A stretch of 64,000 nt of DNA. Source: Plakobranchus ocellatus. Its lineage: Eukaryota > Mollusca > Gastropoda > Plakobranchidae. The stretch lies in assembly GCA_019648995.1 (NCBI GenBank), contig BLXT01003724.1, forward strand, positions 1,132,912 to 1,196,911, read 5' to 3'. Position 1 is the stretch's first letter. Each line of letters opens with the position of its first letter. The position numbers were made by a program, and so were the translations under genes. Below, one piece after another: positions 24,601 to 63,039 of this stretch. The notes under the pieces are model-generated. The model was given only the letters and a program-made list of their open reading frames with translations, did not search any database and had not been told where the DNA came from.

Positions 24601-27600
24601 TCGAATATCTAGGTTACCTGATAACATCCGATGATAGATGCACTAAACACTAAGATGAAATAAGTAAAAGAATGGCTATGGATGAAAATCCATTCCAAAA
24701 AATAAAACCAATACTGGCAAACAGAAACATAAGTATGAAAACCAAAATAAGGGTAATTAAAACATATTATAATATATGGTCAGTACTTTCGTATGGTATT
24801 AAGTGTTGCACAATAAACCAGGAAACAGAGAAAAACTGGAAGCAGTAGAAATGTGGTTTATCAGAAGAATATGAGGTTCCAATGGACAGAAAAAAGTACA
24901 ATGAATTGGTGGTGAAAGAGGATAATTTGGGCGATCACTATGTAAAGCCATAAGACAAAGGCAAATTACAAGTTTTAGTCCATATTCGCCAACACAAGGG
25001 TTTCGAACACCTAGCAATCACTGGAAAGATAGAAGGCAAATTCAGTAGAGGTAGGCAGAGAATAACCTTTATTGAAAGTCTTAAGTCATGAGCAATAGGC
25101 AAGGGCAGCAACAACAACTTGATGAGGTTAACTGAGAATAGGTCTGAGTGGAGGAACATGATCGCCAATGTCTGTTCCTGACAAGGTGCCTGAAGAAGAA
25201 GATAATACTACTCACAAAATCACCACAGTTTGAGACCTATAACTCTTTTTTTTTTTTTTTTTCGTCAAAAGTGATAAAAGATCTGTCTTATCTGGACTGG
25301 GAGGGCCTCCCTCATGACTGTTTAAGCAGAAGGTGCAGGATTTTAAAAAATTATTCAAAATAAAAAAAAAACAACTCTAAAAAGGTAATTTATTTTCTTT
25401 GTTTAAGTTCATATTAATTTATCTATCACATTAATGTATAGTACTAATCAAACCAGGTGAAAAATTACAATACGAAAGCCCCAGCAAAAAAAAAATAAAT
25501 AACAATAATGTTGAAAATTACCTAAGTCAAAAATGTAATAAATATAATTCATAGCAATATAATTTAATTATATATTTAAAGTAAAAGGCATTGATTAAAA
25601 TGTTCATTCTTTAGCATTTTTGCAGTTAATTTTGCGCCAGCTGCATATAAAAATATATACATAAAAAGGAAAACTCAATTAACATTCTTGTTTTTCTTTT
25701 GTATTTGGCAAACCTCATTTGTCACACTGAAGTTTGTTTCAAAGTATTGAGACTTATAATTTTCAGGTAAAAGTTTATCATATATACACTTCAAACTGTA
25801 TCTATGGGTATTTGCAAATTTAAATCTTTAAAAATGCCCAAAAAAAGGCAACAAAATTGACCCAAAAAATGCAAAAAAAAAATACAAAATAGATGAGAAA
25901 AATGCAGCAAAAGTTAAGATTCATCCCAATTTTATTTTTAGCTCTAAAATGATAAACTCCTCTTAGCATCAGACATTTTCAAATAAGAGTAGTTTTCTTT
26001 TTTTGCACACTTTGCCAGCTCCAATGATCCTGATGGTCTTTCAAAATACTAAATACTGTTAAGGGTAAGGGTCTAAAATTTTTTGCTTTTGGCTGGTCTT
26101 TTTCCTTCTTGGTCAACATTCCTCTTCAGCAATTAAATATTTGTCCATTTTGGAGTGAGCTTCCACTGTTGACTTCCATGTATATTTTAACACAATTTGT
26201 AATGAGTGCAAAATTTCAGTTGATGTCTCATTTCAGCACTGATGTGTCTGGCAGATTTTGTAAGGAGATACTTTTCCATACTATAAGTCTATCAAAAAAT
26301 CTACGATATTTTAATAGAATATTAACAAATAACAATCGACCAAAGCAGAGAGCTCACTTAAGCGAATTTTTTTTAAATTATTTTCTTGCCAATTCTGCGC
26401 ATAAAAAAAGTTAAATGTTTGAGCTTTTGCTGATGCCTTCTTTTCTTTTGTGAAAAGTTGAACACACAATAGATCTAAGTTCTTTATTTTCTTTTTAAAG
26501 AAAAAAAATTGCAGAAAATTGCAGAAATATACTAAAAATTAAGTAAGATATAGAATAGTACTGTAAAATTCTATGATCTTTTACACTGATGATGCCAATA
26601 AGGCGTAATGTTTGAATGTTTTTTTTTACCACTAATTTACTTTGTGAGTACCGCTTAGTTTTCTGTATAATATCCAGATGGCAACTGGCTACTTTAGTCC
26701 TTACAATAAAATATATCAATTAAATTACCATTGCACAGTTTGGATCCACATTTTATATTGCTTGCAGTGCTTCCCGAGTGGCAATCTTGCCCATTTATGA
26801 TTAATTTCTTAAAAAATGATGAGCTCCATTATGACTGGGAATGGTTAAAAATCTCATAGAAATTTACAGTTATTTGTTTATCAAGAAAAAAATGTTTTAA
26901 GTGCATACATATCATACAAAATGAAGGTCAATAACAATGTACATATAGCTCAATCGATGTGCATGTTTTGCATGTCTCTTTAACATATAAGTGTGAAAAT
27001 AATGTCAAAGGGAGAAAATTTTAAGTCACTGATAGGCCAAAGATTATTCATTGCTACTTAAAATCCAGAAAAATTCTAATTAGTATTGCAAATAACAAGT
27101 CCACCAAGGAGCTGCTGTTTCCAGCAGTATTGAATATAGCCACTTTGATTCCAGAAAAATGTATCCCTAAATTTCAGCACTGGAATGAAGAAGATTACTG
27201 TACTATATGCTAAATGGTTTTCTTGAATATTTCATTGTGCACCGGGTAAAGACCTCTGATTATGCACTCATAGCCCTACTTTGATTATAATGACAAAATA
27301 AAAGCAATTATACTCAACATTGGCAACTTTAGAAATGTACCAACAATTATCATAAATTACGAATAATTTCTTCAAAAAACAACCCTATCTCTTACAATTT
27401 TTTGAAAAAAAATGATCACCTCAGATGACCATCTTGGATAATGGCGGCCGATTTTTTGTTGATCAGGTCTGTTTCAGCGATTAATTTAGAAATAAAACAC
27501 AAGTGATCTCAGGAAATTGTGTTTTATTTTCACGTTATTGAATGGTTAATTTGTAATTTCACAGTTGGTTAGTAGTCTAGACTAGCTATCATAAATCTAG

Positions 27601-27939
27601 TTTTCTTAAGCGCATATTCGGAAGTCTTGCCCACACTAGCATCATCTAACTGAAACAGAGTTTACATTTTAAAACTCTTCCAATATCACTTACCCCCGCA
27701 ATAACGCCATCAGAATCGTTAACTTGCCCAAGTTGAATCACTCGTTTGAAATCAATGATTACAGGAACGCCATAAACACTTTCTCCAAACTGGTTTTTAA
27801 ACTCAATTTTTTCATCAATTTGGGAGCCCGGTCTTCCAAAGCATTCAATCTCTTCATTGGTGTCTCGAGAATCCATAGATGAAACCGTGGGCATTGTTGT
27901 CGCTGGCAGACCAATATGAATTCCACTGCCATCCGCCAT
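5935..27939 (-). CDS. GNAT-like + PARP-like composite protein, 17 exons, 676 aa
   Basis: Joining 17 exons, all with GT-AG borders and matching phase, gives 2031 nt ending in TAA. ATG at 27939 is the first ATG after an in-frame stop (27991-27993) and has a good Kozak context (AAG before, G after). Residues 1-127 match no family I know. Residues 128-200 are charged and end in an acidic run of Asp, Glu and Ser. Residues 207-261 look like the second half of a GNAT fold (LISVRPRYRKYRIGRYLL, then HADNSAVDFFSKFGF). Residues 337-431 are helix-rich and coiled-coil-like. Residues 545-672 are a PARP catalytic domain: YAGS (His replaced by Ala554), HGEFGRGLYF (Tyr586), PSKAAQF, and EYIVF with Glu654 followed by the usual LP..VITY end. 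PARPs transfer ADP-ribose from NAD+; with the His lost, activity is uncertain. No signal peptide or membrane segment is evident. I do not recognise a named orthologue. Confidence 0.85.
6645..6749 (-). CDS. GNAT-PARP gene exon 16, PARP domain (600-634)
   Basis: Encodes LGKLLEVRVGLGRVETVM and SKGHDSVI, the strand and loop before the PARP C-terminus (D/HSV is typical). Phase 0 out at GTAAGT. Confidence 0.85.
7930..8870. repeat. purine-biased tract in intron 15 of the GNAT-PARP gene
   Basis: The plus strand is strongly A+G rich for about 900 bp, with loose repeats of AGATAGA, AGACA and AGAAA type. The transcribed RNA is therefore pyrimidine-rich. It looks like a decayed GA/GATA microsatellite. 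The long minus-strand frames in it (Leu, Phe, Ser-rich) are a by-product. Confidence 0.6.
8871..8944 (-). CDS. GNAT-PARP gene exon 15, PARP GxYF core (575-599)
   Basis: Encodes DFTHGEFGRGLYFTKYPSKA then AQFST. Matches the PARP core G.GIYFA...SKSANY: Tyr586 equals PARP1 Tyr896, while the positions of PARP1 Ser904 and Tyr907 are Ala594 and Phe597. Donor GTGAGC. Confidence 0.9.
10845..10955. repeat. imperfect ATA/ATG/AAC triplet repeat
   Basis: Irregular run of GATGATAAT, AACAACAAC and AATAATAAT units. Confidence 0.7.
11411..12016 (+). repeat. tandem duplication of about 300 bp, two copies
   Basis: Copy 1 is 11411-11709 and copy 2 is 11738-12016. Both run from ATGTGTGAAA through GTACTAAAATGATTTCAGG and AAATCCAAGTGT to CTAATTTAAT. 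Many substitutions and small gaps, so not recent. In intron 14 of the GNAT-PARP gene. Confidence 0.85.
12647..12797 (-). CDS. GNAT-PARP gene exon 14, start of PARP NAD site (525-574)
   Basis: Encodes APENLDLRSRFRSC and LYYAGSLEKPSRLTQILANGF. In PARPs this block reads HGS followed by ..I...G; here the His is Ala554, with Gly555 and Ser556 kept. Phase 1 out at GTACGT. Confidence 0.85.
13630..13761 (-). CDS. GNAT-PARP gene exon 13 (481-524)
   Basis: Acceptor TTACAG and donor GTTGGA, phase 0 on both sides, 44 open codons: CLHLYIHHQNRN through MPNTLTK. Exons 12 and 14 would also join in frame without it, so it could be optional. Confidence 0.65.
13998..14143 (-). CDS. GNAT-PARP gene exon 12 (432-480)
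   Basis: Encodes EPALIEPPLEKSSAPFYVES through SVTSISK, phase 0 out at GTAATA. A linker ahead of the PARP domain. Confidence 0.8.
14900..14995. repeat. imperfect TTG/CTG triplet repeat
   Basis: CATCATCATC, then TTGTTGTTATTG and GTTGTTGCTGCTGCAG. Intron 11 of the GNAT-PARP gene. The 189-codon minus-strand frame over it is low-complexity and not supported as a gene. Confidence 0.7.
15674..15757 (-). CDS. GNAT-PARP gene exon 11, helical segment (404-431)
   Basis: Encodes ERDLLALQLETAQTNITQ and on to VVPAE, closing the coiled-coil-like region. Phase 1 in, phase 1 out, donor GTAAAC. Confidence 0.8.
16283..16358 (-). CDS. GNAT-PARP gene exon 10, helical segment (379-403)
   Basis: Encodes VKSQNDLLNKLVSDHDKVRR and DKLQV, with a heptad-like spacing of Leu and Val. 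Ends in phase 1 at a GTATGT donor. Confidence 0.8.
16752..16877 (-). CDS. GNAT-PARP gene exon 9, helical segment (337-378)
   Basis: Encodes SKEAYQAQLCCAMKFRNEIL and on to YLESKFIA. The stronger CAG acceptor lies 11 nt upstream but would hit a stop at once in this phase, so the AAAG acceptor is used here. Donor GTAATC is chosen because it keeps phase 0. Confidence 0.7.
16917..17103 (+). repeat. 42-bp minisatellite, left array
   Basis: Units of the form TTGCTACAGARTGAYGATGT followed by ATCAATTAAGGGGCTTTTAA, about 4.5 copies, diverged. Confidence 0.8.
17701..17893 (+). repeat. 46-bp minisatellite, four copies plus a part
   Basis: Units start TGTTGCGACATCCTCACA and end CTCCCTCACTAA at 17701, 17747, 17793 and 17837. 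The last two units are 44 bp. Confidence 0.9.
17916..18140 (-). other. open frame inside the intron 8 element, unassigned
   Basis: 74 codons starting MPEVSQVTFTHSSLQEME and including FNEAFMKYKDDNDVGF. Composition is protein-like, but no family is recognised and it is not part of the spliced host gene. Could be a remnant of an element's own protein. Confidence 0.25.
18262..18340 (-). repeat. 42-bp minisatellite, right array, inverted
   Basis: Reverse complement reads GATGTATCAATTGCTACAG AGTGATG, then a second diverged unit (ACTTCAGAGTAACGATTATC). Confidence 0.75.
18389..18443 (-). CDS. GNAT-PARP gene exon 8 (318-336)
   Basis: 55 nt encoding WNMLDAESFMLKECRYKAQ, acceptor CAG and donor GTAAAA, phase 0 out. 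The next intron is nearly filled by a repeat element. Confidence 0.8.
19131..19209 (-). CDS. GNAT-PARP gene exon 7 (292-317)
   Basis: Encodes GHSLLNSAVTKEKDPDVYEI and on to DQELKI. Phase 1 in, phase 2 out at GTAGTA. Unspliced, the frame would stop two codons later, which supports splicing here. Confidence 0.75.
19457..19515 (-). CDS. GNAT-PARP gene exon 6 (272-291)
   Basis: 59-nt exon, acceptor TTACAG and donor GTTGGT. Encodes SELADAFTNCTLMSFLPGF and continues the frame from exon 5 (phase 2 in, phase 1 out). Confidence 0.8.
19839..19963 (-). CDS. GNAT-PARP gene exon 5, GNAT motif B (231-271)
   Basis: Enters after TTTCAG in phase 0 and leaves in phase 2. HADNSAVDFFSKFGF matches the GNAT pattern in which a helix carrying N..A..FY leads to a K.GF turn. 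Confidence 0.85.
20126..20195. repeat. (GA)n microsatellite
   Basis: GA run with a few AAAG interruptions, intron 4 of the GNAT-PARP gene. Confidence 0.95.
21309..21396 (-). CDS. GNAT-PARP gene exon 4, GNAT motif A (201-230)
   Basis: Encodes VIHLTLISVRPRYRKYRIG, the strand-turn-helix that holds the acetyl-CoA pyrophosphate in GNAT enzymes. The usual RxxGxG reads R220-KY-R223-I-G225, so one glycine is replaced by arginine. Donor GTAAGT. Confidence 0.85.
21538..21626. repeat. (TA)n/(CA)n microsatellite
   Basis: TA run, a short CA block at about 21555-21570, then TA to 21626. Intron 3 of the GNAT-PARP gene. Confidence 0.95.
22403..22470 (+). repeat. dispersed repeat, copy 1
   Basis: ATTAATTTACTCTGTGAGTA CCG followed downstream by TATAATATC and TTGCCAA; matches 26631-26690. 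Confidence 0.45.
22544..22763 (-). CDS. GNAT-PARP gene exon 3, Lys-rich then acidic (128-200)
   Basis: Enters in phase 1 (DAVDNMTER) and contains a Lys-rich run (KVKNKEKKKK) and then the acidic tail SDSDEDSDNDEEDEEE. The donor chosen is GTGGGT, the only one that keeps phase 2 into the next exon. Probably a flexible, disordered linker. Confidence 0.8.
23257..23392 (-). CDS. GNAT-PARP gene exon 2 (residues 83-127)
   Basis: Enters in phase 0 (VSNRDLLHAVV) and leaves in phase 1 after VLVQDLK at a GTTTGT donor. No domain is recognised. Confidence 0.8.
24305..24347. repeat. (CAG)n/(TAG)n triplet repeat
   Basis: CAGCAGCAGCAGC then GTAGCAGTAGCAGTAG, in intron 1 of the GNAT-PARP gene. Confidence 0.9.
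24540..25200 (+). mobile_element. LINE fragment, C-terminal part of reverse transcriptase ORF
   Basis: Reads CDLVSKGEQIKQVTKFEYLG, LITSDDRC, ILANRNISMKTKIRVIKTYY, LSYGIKCC and TGKIEGKFSRGRQRITFIES, then ends in AAGAAGAAGATAATA. These are the blocks after the polymerase core in the non-LTR endonuclease-reverse transcriptase group common in molluscs. About five in-frame stops and at least one frame change make it dead. Inserted in sense-opposite orientation in intron 1 of the GNAT-PARP gene. Confidence 0.8.
26631..26690 (+). repeat. dispersed repeat, copy 2
   Basis: CTAATTTACTTTGTGAGTA CCG then GTATAATATC and TGGCAA, the same order as 22403-22470. Confidence 0.45.
27694..27939 (-). CDS. GNAT-PARP gene exon 1 (residues 1-82)
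   Basis: Starts MADGSGIHIG and ends NDSDGVIAG at a perfect GTAAGT donor, phase 0. Reading is open upstream to 27975 but with no ATG there (TTG), so 27939 is the start. Confidence 0.85.
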
Positions 27940-28085
27940 CTTTATCAACAAAACAGTTTCGCAGTGAATCGTCAAGTCGTCGTTTTTAATTTAGGTAGTT
28001 GAATTCCTTCTTCTATTGTTTTATTCGAAGTTTACTCATGATTATTAAATTTGATGCGAGCAATCGTTGTCGATCTCATTGTCAT

Positions 28086-28123
<38 letters not shown>
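28086..28123. repeat. (ATC)n triplet repeat
   Basis: About 12 ATC units, roughly 150 bp upstream of the GNAT-PARP start codon. Confidence 0.95.
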
Positions 28124-28245
28124 AATCACCTTATTATCATCATCTCCTGTATGAGGAAATGAAAGATTACATTTGTTGTTGACTCTAAAAGAGAACTCTT
28201 GTAAACGATAATGTCTGAATGACCAAGAAAAAAATGAAATAAGCC

Positions 28246-28572
28246 CTATCTTCTTCTTTAGGTGCCTTGTCTAGAACGGATACATGTATGGCGATAATGT
28301 TCCTCCACTCAAATTTATTCTCACTTTATCAGTCAACCTTATAAAATTGCTATCTTTACCTATTGATCATGATTCAAGGCTTTCAGTAAAAGTTATTCTC
28401 TGTCTACCTCTACTGCGCTTGCCTTTAATCTTTCCAGTAATTGCTGAGTGTTCCAAATTCTGTGTCGGCAAATATGTCCTAAAAATAGTAGTTGCTGGTC
28501 GTCTTATGGCTTTAATTAGTGATCGCTAAAGATAAGCCTCTTTCAGTACCAATTCATTGGAGTTTTTTCCGT
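28246..28572 (-). mobile_element. LINE fragment, 3' end of the same family as 24540-25200
   Basis: On the minus strand: LEHSAITGKIKGKRSRGRQR, ITFTESLES, IRLTD, then RQGT and AAGAAGAAGATA. Same blocks in the same order as the fragment in intron 1. Stops and frame changes are present. Confidence 0.8.
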
Positions 28573-28870
28573 CCAGAATATCATCATCATTCATCAGCAA
28601 TATCAATAAAACTAAATGTTAATACTGTGGTGTAAATTAGAAAATATTACTACCAATGCATTTGTTTAGATAAGCAGATTTCATCCTAACAAAACAATTT
28701 CATGGTTTTTATCAGGCGTCTAAAACACCAAAGGCCACTGGTTAGTTTATTTAAAGTTTCTAAGATGAGCTTTTTAGGCTCTGTCTTGTCTTTAATCTCT
28801 ATTTTTCTCTGAAACGTTTCTTCTTATATCCCTCTTTTGCTGAAGTGTAATAATCTTTTAATTTACTTGA

Positions 28871-28902
<32 letters not shown>

Positions 28903-28944
28903 GAATCAGCCTTTTGGTTTGGGGGCACACCATACATTAAGAAA

Positions 28945-29298
28945 AGGACAGAATAAAACTTAACATCCTAGGGCTTGCCGAGGTAAGATGAACAGTGGCA
29001 GGTTCCATGAAACTAAGTAGTAAAACTATAATTTACTCAGGGGTACATACACATGAAAGAGGCGTTGGTATCTTATTTAATGTAACAACGGCAAAAAGTC
29101 TGGGGAGTTGGTGTTCGATTTCAGATAGAGTAGTTGTAGCTAAATTTGTAGTCAAACCAGTAAATCTAGGAATTATTCAAGTGTATGCACCAACATCTGA
29201 CAGTGATGATGAAGAAGTAGCAAAAAGTTTTATAAAGAAATAGAAAAAAAAACAAAAGACTATCTAAAATCCCAGGACAACATAAAAGTAATGGGATT
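28945..29298 (+). mobile_element. LINE fragment, APE-type endonuclease domain
   Basis: Reads IKLNILGLAEVR, then SSKTIIYSGVHTHERGVGIL, SWCSISDRVVVAKFVVKP, LGIIQVYAPTSDSDDEEV, and IKVMG just before the DFN motif would come. This is the endonuclease N-terminal half of a LINE ORF2. It ends abruptly against an opposite-strand piece. Confidence 0.85.
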
Positions 29299-29571
29299 CG
29301 CGCCTCTCTTCCATTAAATCGAGTATTGCTTTATTTATCCATTTCTTATGCTCTTTCTTTTATCTTTTTTGGGAACGTTTTTCTCTATAACTTCATTACC
29401 TGAATTTTTTCATTTCTTACCATAATTCTTCTGCTTTTGAGATATTATTTAGAGTTTCATATTTGTTATGCACAGCTATAGCAATTTTGTCTCTTAGATT
29501 TTCGTCAGATTTTAGTAAGTCCACTGCCTCTGTCCATCTTACCTCGGCAAGCCCTAGGTGTTTAGTTTTAT
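28952..29571. repeat. inverted repeat pair of about 48 bp made by two LINE copies
   Basis: Arm 1 is 28952-29001 and arm 2 is 29524-29571. Both contain CCTAGGGCTTGCCGAGGTAA with about five differences over the arm. The loop is about 520 bp. Confidence 0.85.
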
Positions 29572-30000
29572 TGATGTGGTGTACGCACATTCCACATTGC
29601 TATTTTTTAATATTTTATCGGTGTTAATTTTGCGAGCTGACACTGGATGACGACCTGGAGCCACCTGCTGCACATGGCTATCCCTGCCGAACGAGGGATT
29701 TGGCTTGGAATCACAAACCCCCTTAATGTTGTTAACTAAGGTTTCAGTATGGTTTTGGCTCATCATTTGTTTTCTTGGGAAGCTATACAGCAGTGGTTTC
29801 CCCTTGCCAACTGCTGATTTGTGTACGGGTTCTCCGCTAGCCTTCGTCTTGCAATTAATCCACAAGGCAGTGGGGATCTATGGTGGCCGTTGTCCTATTA
29901 AGGATCTTCCGCCTTTTGTAGGTCTTATTTTTAGTCCTACTGGGTCCCACTAACCTCCTCATCAATTTAAAATTGATGGGGTTACCGATTGTCCGATGGA
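29296..30000 (-). mobile_element. LINE 5' part and ORF2 linker, opposite orientation
   Basis: On the minus strand: a 5' region (SFGRDSHVQQVAPGRHP), then INKTKHLGLAEVRWT joined directly to EAVDLLKSDENLRDKIA, AVHNKYETLNN, and ILDLMEERR. The endonuclease core between EVRWT and EAVDLL is missing. Same family as 28945-29298. Confidence 0.75.
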
Positions 30001-30163
30001 TGCAGTTAAACGTCATGCCCAGGATCAAGGTTTAATGTAGAAATTTAGTGCGATACAAAAATTGTCTGTTCAAGATGCATGGTAACACATAATTCACACG
30101 TTAACAGCTTTATCTTGGGGTCAGCTAGGCCTGTATAATCTAGGCTAGAGATTGGCAAAGTAG

Positions 30164-30190
30164 CAGCAGCAGCAGTATTGTAGATTTAAC

Positions 30191-30231
<41 letters not shown>

Positions 30232-30250
30232 CAGCAGCAGCAGCAGCAGT
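30164..30250. repeat. (CAG)n/(TAG)n triplet repeat
   Basis: GCAGCAGCAGCAG, then about 12 TAG units, then CAG units. Directly abuts the 160-bp repeat. Confidence 0.95.
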
Positions 30251-30252
30251 AG

Positions 30253-30412
30253 ATTGTAGTAGATGCGCTGTCTATTAAAAGTCGATTTCAGAACAACAAA
30301 AAAAAAAAAAAAAATAGATAAGACTATCTCGTCTCGATTGGATCTAAATGAGATAGCCAGAGAAGTACCATAGGAGTTTGCACTTTAAAATATAGATATA
30401 GATCTAATTAAA
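30253..30412 (+). repeat. 160-bp direct repeat, copy 1 (upstream of GLDC)
   Basis: Begins ATTGTAGTAGATGCGCTG, has an internal A-run, and ends GATCTAATTAA. Nearly identical to 32273-32432; differences are mostly in the A-run and a few single bases. Confidence 0.9.
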
Positions 30413-30472
30413 AAGCAGTTAGATAGCCCCTAGGAGTCAACAGCGATATTACAGAGAAAGGAGCCAACGGCA

Positions 30473-30474
<2 letters not shown>

Positions 30475-30512
<38 letters not shown>
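30475..30512. repeat. (CT)n microsatellite
   Basis: About 19 CT units upstream of GLDC. Confidence 0.95.
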
Positions 30513-30514
<2 letters not shown>

Positions 30515-30568
30515 CAACACACATGCGATTTAGCAAACATGCCGATTTCTTTATGAATATTTTGTGAA

Positions 30569-30572
<4 letters not shown>

Positions 30573-30638
<66 letters not shown>
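30573..30638. repeat. (TA)n microsatellite
   Basis: About 33 TA units upstream of GLDC. Confidence 0.95.
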
Positions 30639-30641
<3 letters not shown>

Positions 30642-30740
30642 TTCGCTTCCTACTATTATTTTTTTTTTTTGTGTCTTTTTCTTCGCATTTTCAAAAATGT
30701 TTCACTTGGTTTATTTTATTTATCTGTTCATTTATTTATT

Positions 30741-30836
30741 TTCTATTATTATCAGTATTATTATCATCATTATTATTATTATTATTATCATCATCATTAT
30801 CATCATCATCATTATTATTATTATTGTCATTATTAT
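30741..30836. repeat. (ATT)n/(ATC)n triplet repeat
   Basis: Mixed ATT and ATC units. The Ile, Tyr or His-rich plus-strand frames over it are by-products. Confidence 0.95.
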
Positions 30837-31025
30837 TTCAGCCTTCTTTGCGCGTCAATCAGACAATATAGCCTCAAAGACCTTCACACTAGATAGCCTA
30901 ATTCAATATTCATGAGTTTGCCCTACATGGCCCACAAGTCCATTCTTGGAGTCACATAAAGAAGGTGTGGTGGCTACGGAGATTGTGATTGGATGATGAA
31001 AGTTTACAAAATCAGCTGCAGGTCG

Positions 31026-31108
31026 TATAGCCGCATTTCGGTCCCCGAATAAGTTTTCCGTAAAAGCTTAGGGGACGTAAAACAAACTAGAAATATAGCC
31101 GCATTTCG
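31026..31108 (+). promoter_or_regulatory. 15-bp motif repeated upstream of GLDC
   Basis: TATAGCCGCATTTCG occurs at 31026-31040 and again at 31094-31108, 68 bp apart, about 160-240 bp before the GLDC ATG. It could be a paired protein-binding site; function not shown. Confidence 0.35.
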
Positions 31109-31265
31109 CCTCTGCGCCAGTGCTGTGCGTACAACCAAAACAATACGCCCTGTCTACGCGCCTTAGCACCAGCACAGCTGTTAAGTGTTCTCTAAGCCTA
31201 ACTTTTGAATTAAAATAAACTGCTTGTGTAGGGAAAGTGGCAGAGTTTTAGATCTAGACTGTAAT

Positions 31266-63039
<31,774 letters not shown>

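Larger units (their letters stand above)
27940..31265. promoter_or_regulatory. shared upstream region between two divergent genes
   Basis: Start codons of the GNAT-PARP gene (27939, minus) and GLDC (31266, plus) face apart across 3.3 kb. No clear TATA box was seen. The GLDC-proximal part (31000-31180) is richer in CG steps than its surroundings. LINE pieces and simple repeats take up much of the rest. The promoter role is inferred from position only. Confidence 0.4.

Noticed and set aside
27940-27975. A 12-codon upstream extension of the GNAT-PARP protein
   Set aside because: The upstream codon at 27975 is TTG, not ATG; the first ATG is at 27939.
30564-30915. Three overlapping plus-strand frames rich in Tyr, Ile, His or Leu
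   Set aside because: Products of (TA)n and (ATT/ATC)n repeats in different frames.
31224-31265. A 14-codon upstream extension of GLDC
   Set aside because: It starts at TTG; the first in-frame ATG is at 31266 and begins a plausible mitochondrial leader.
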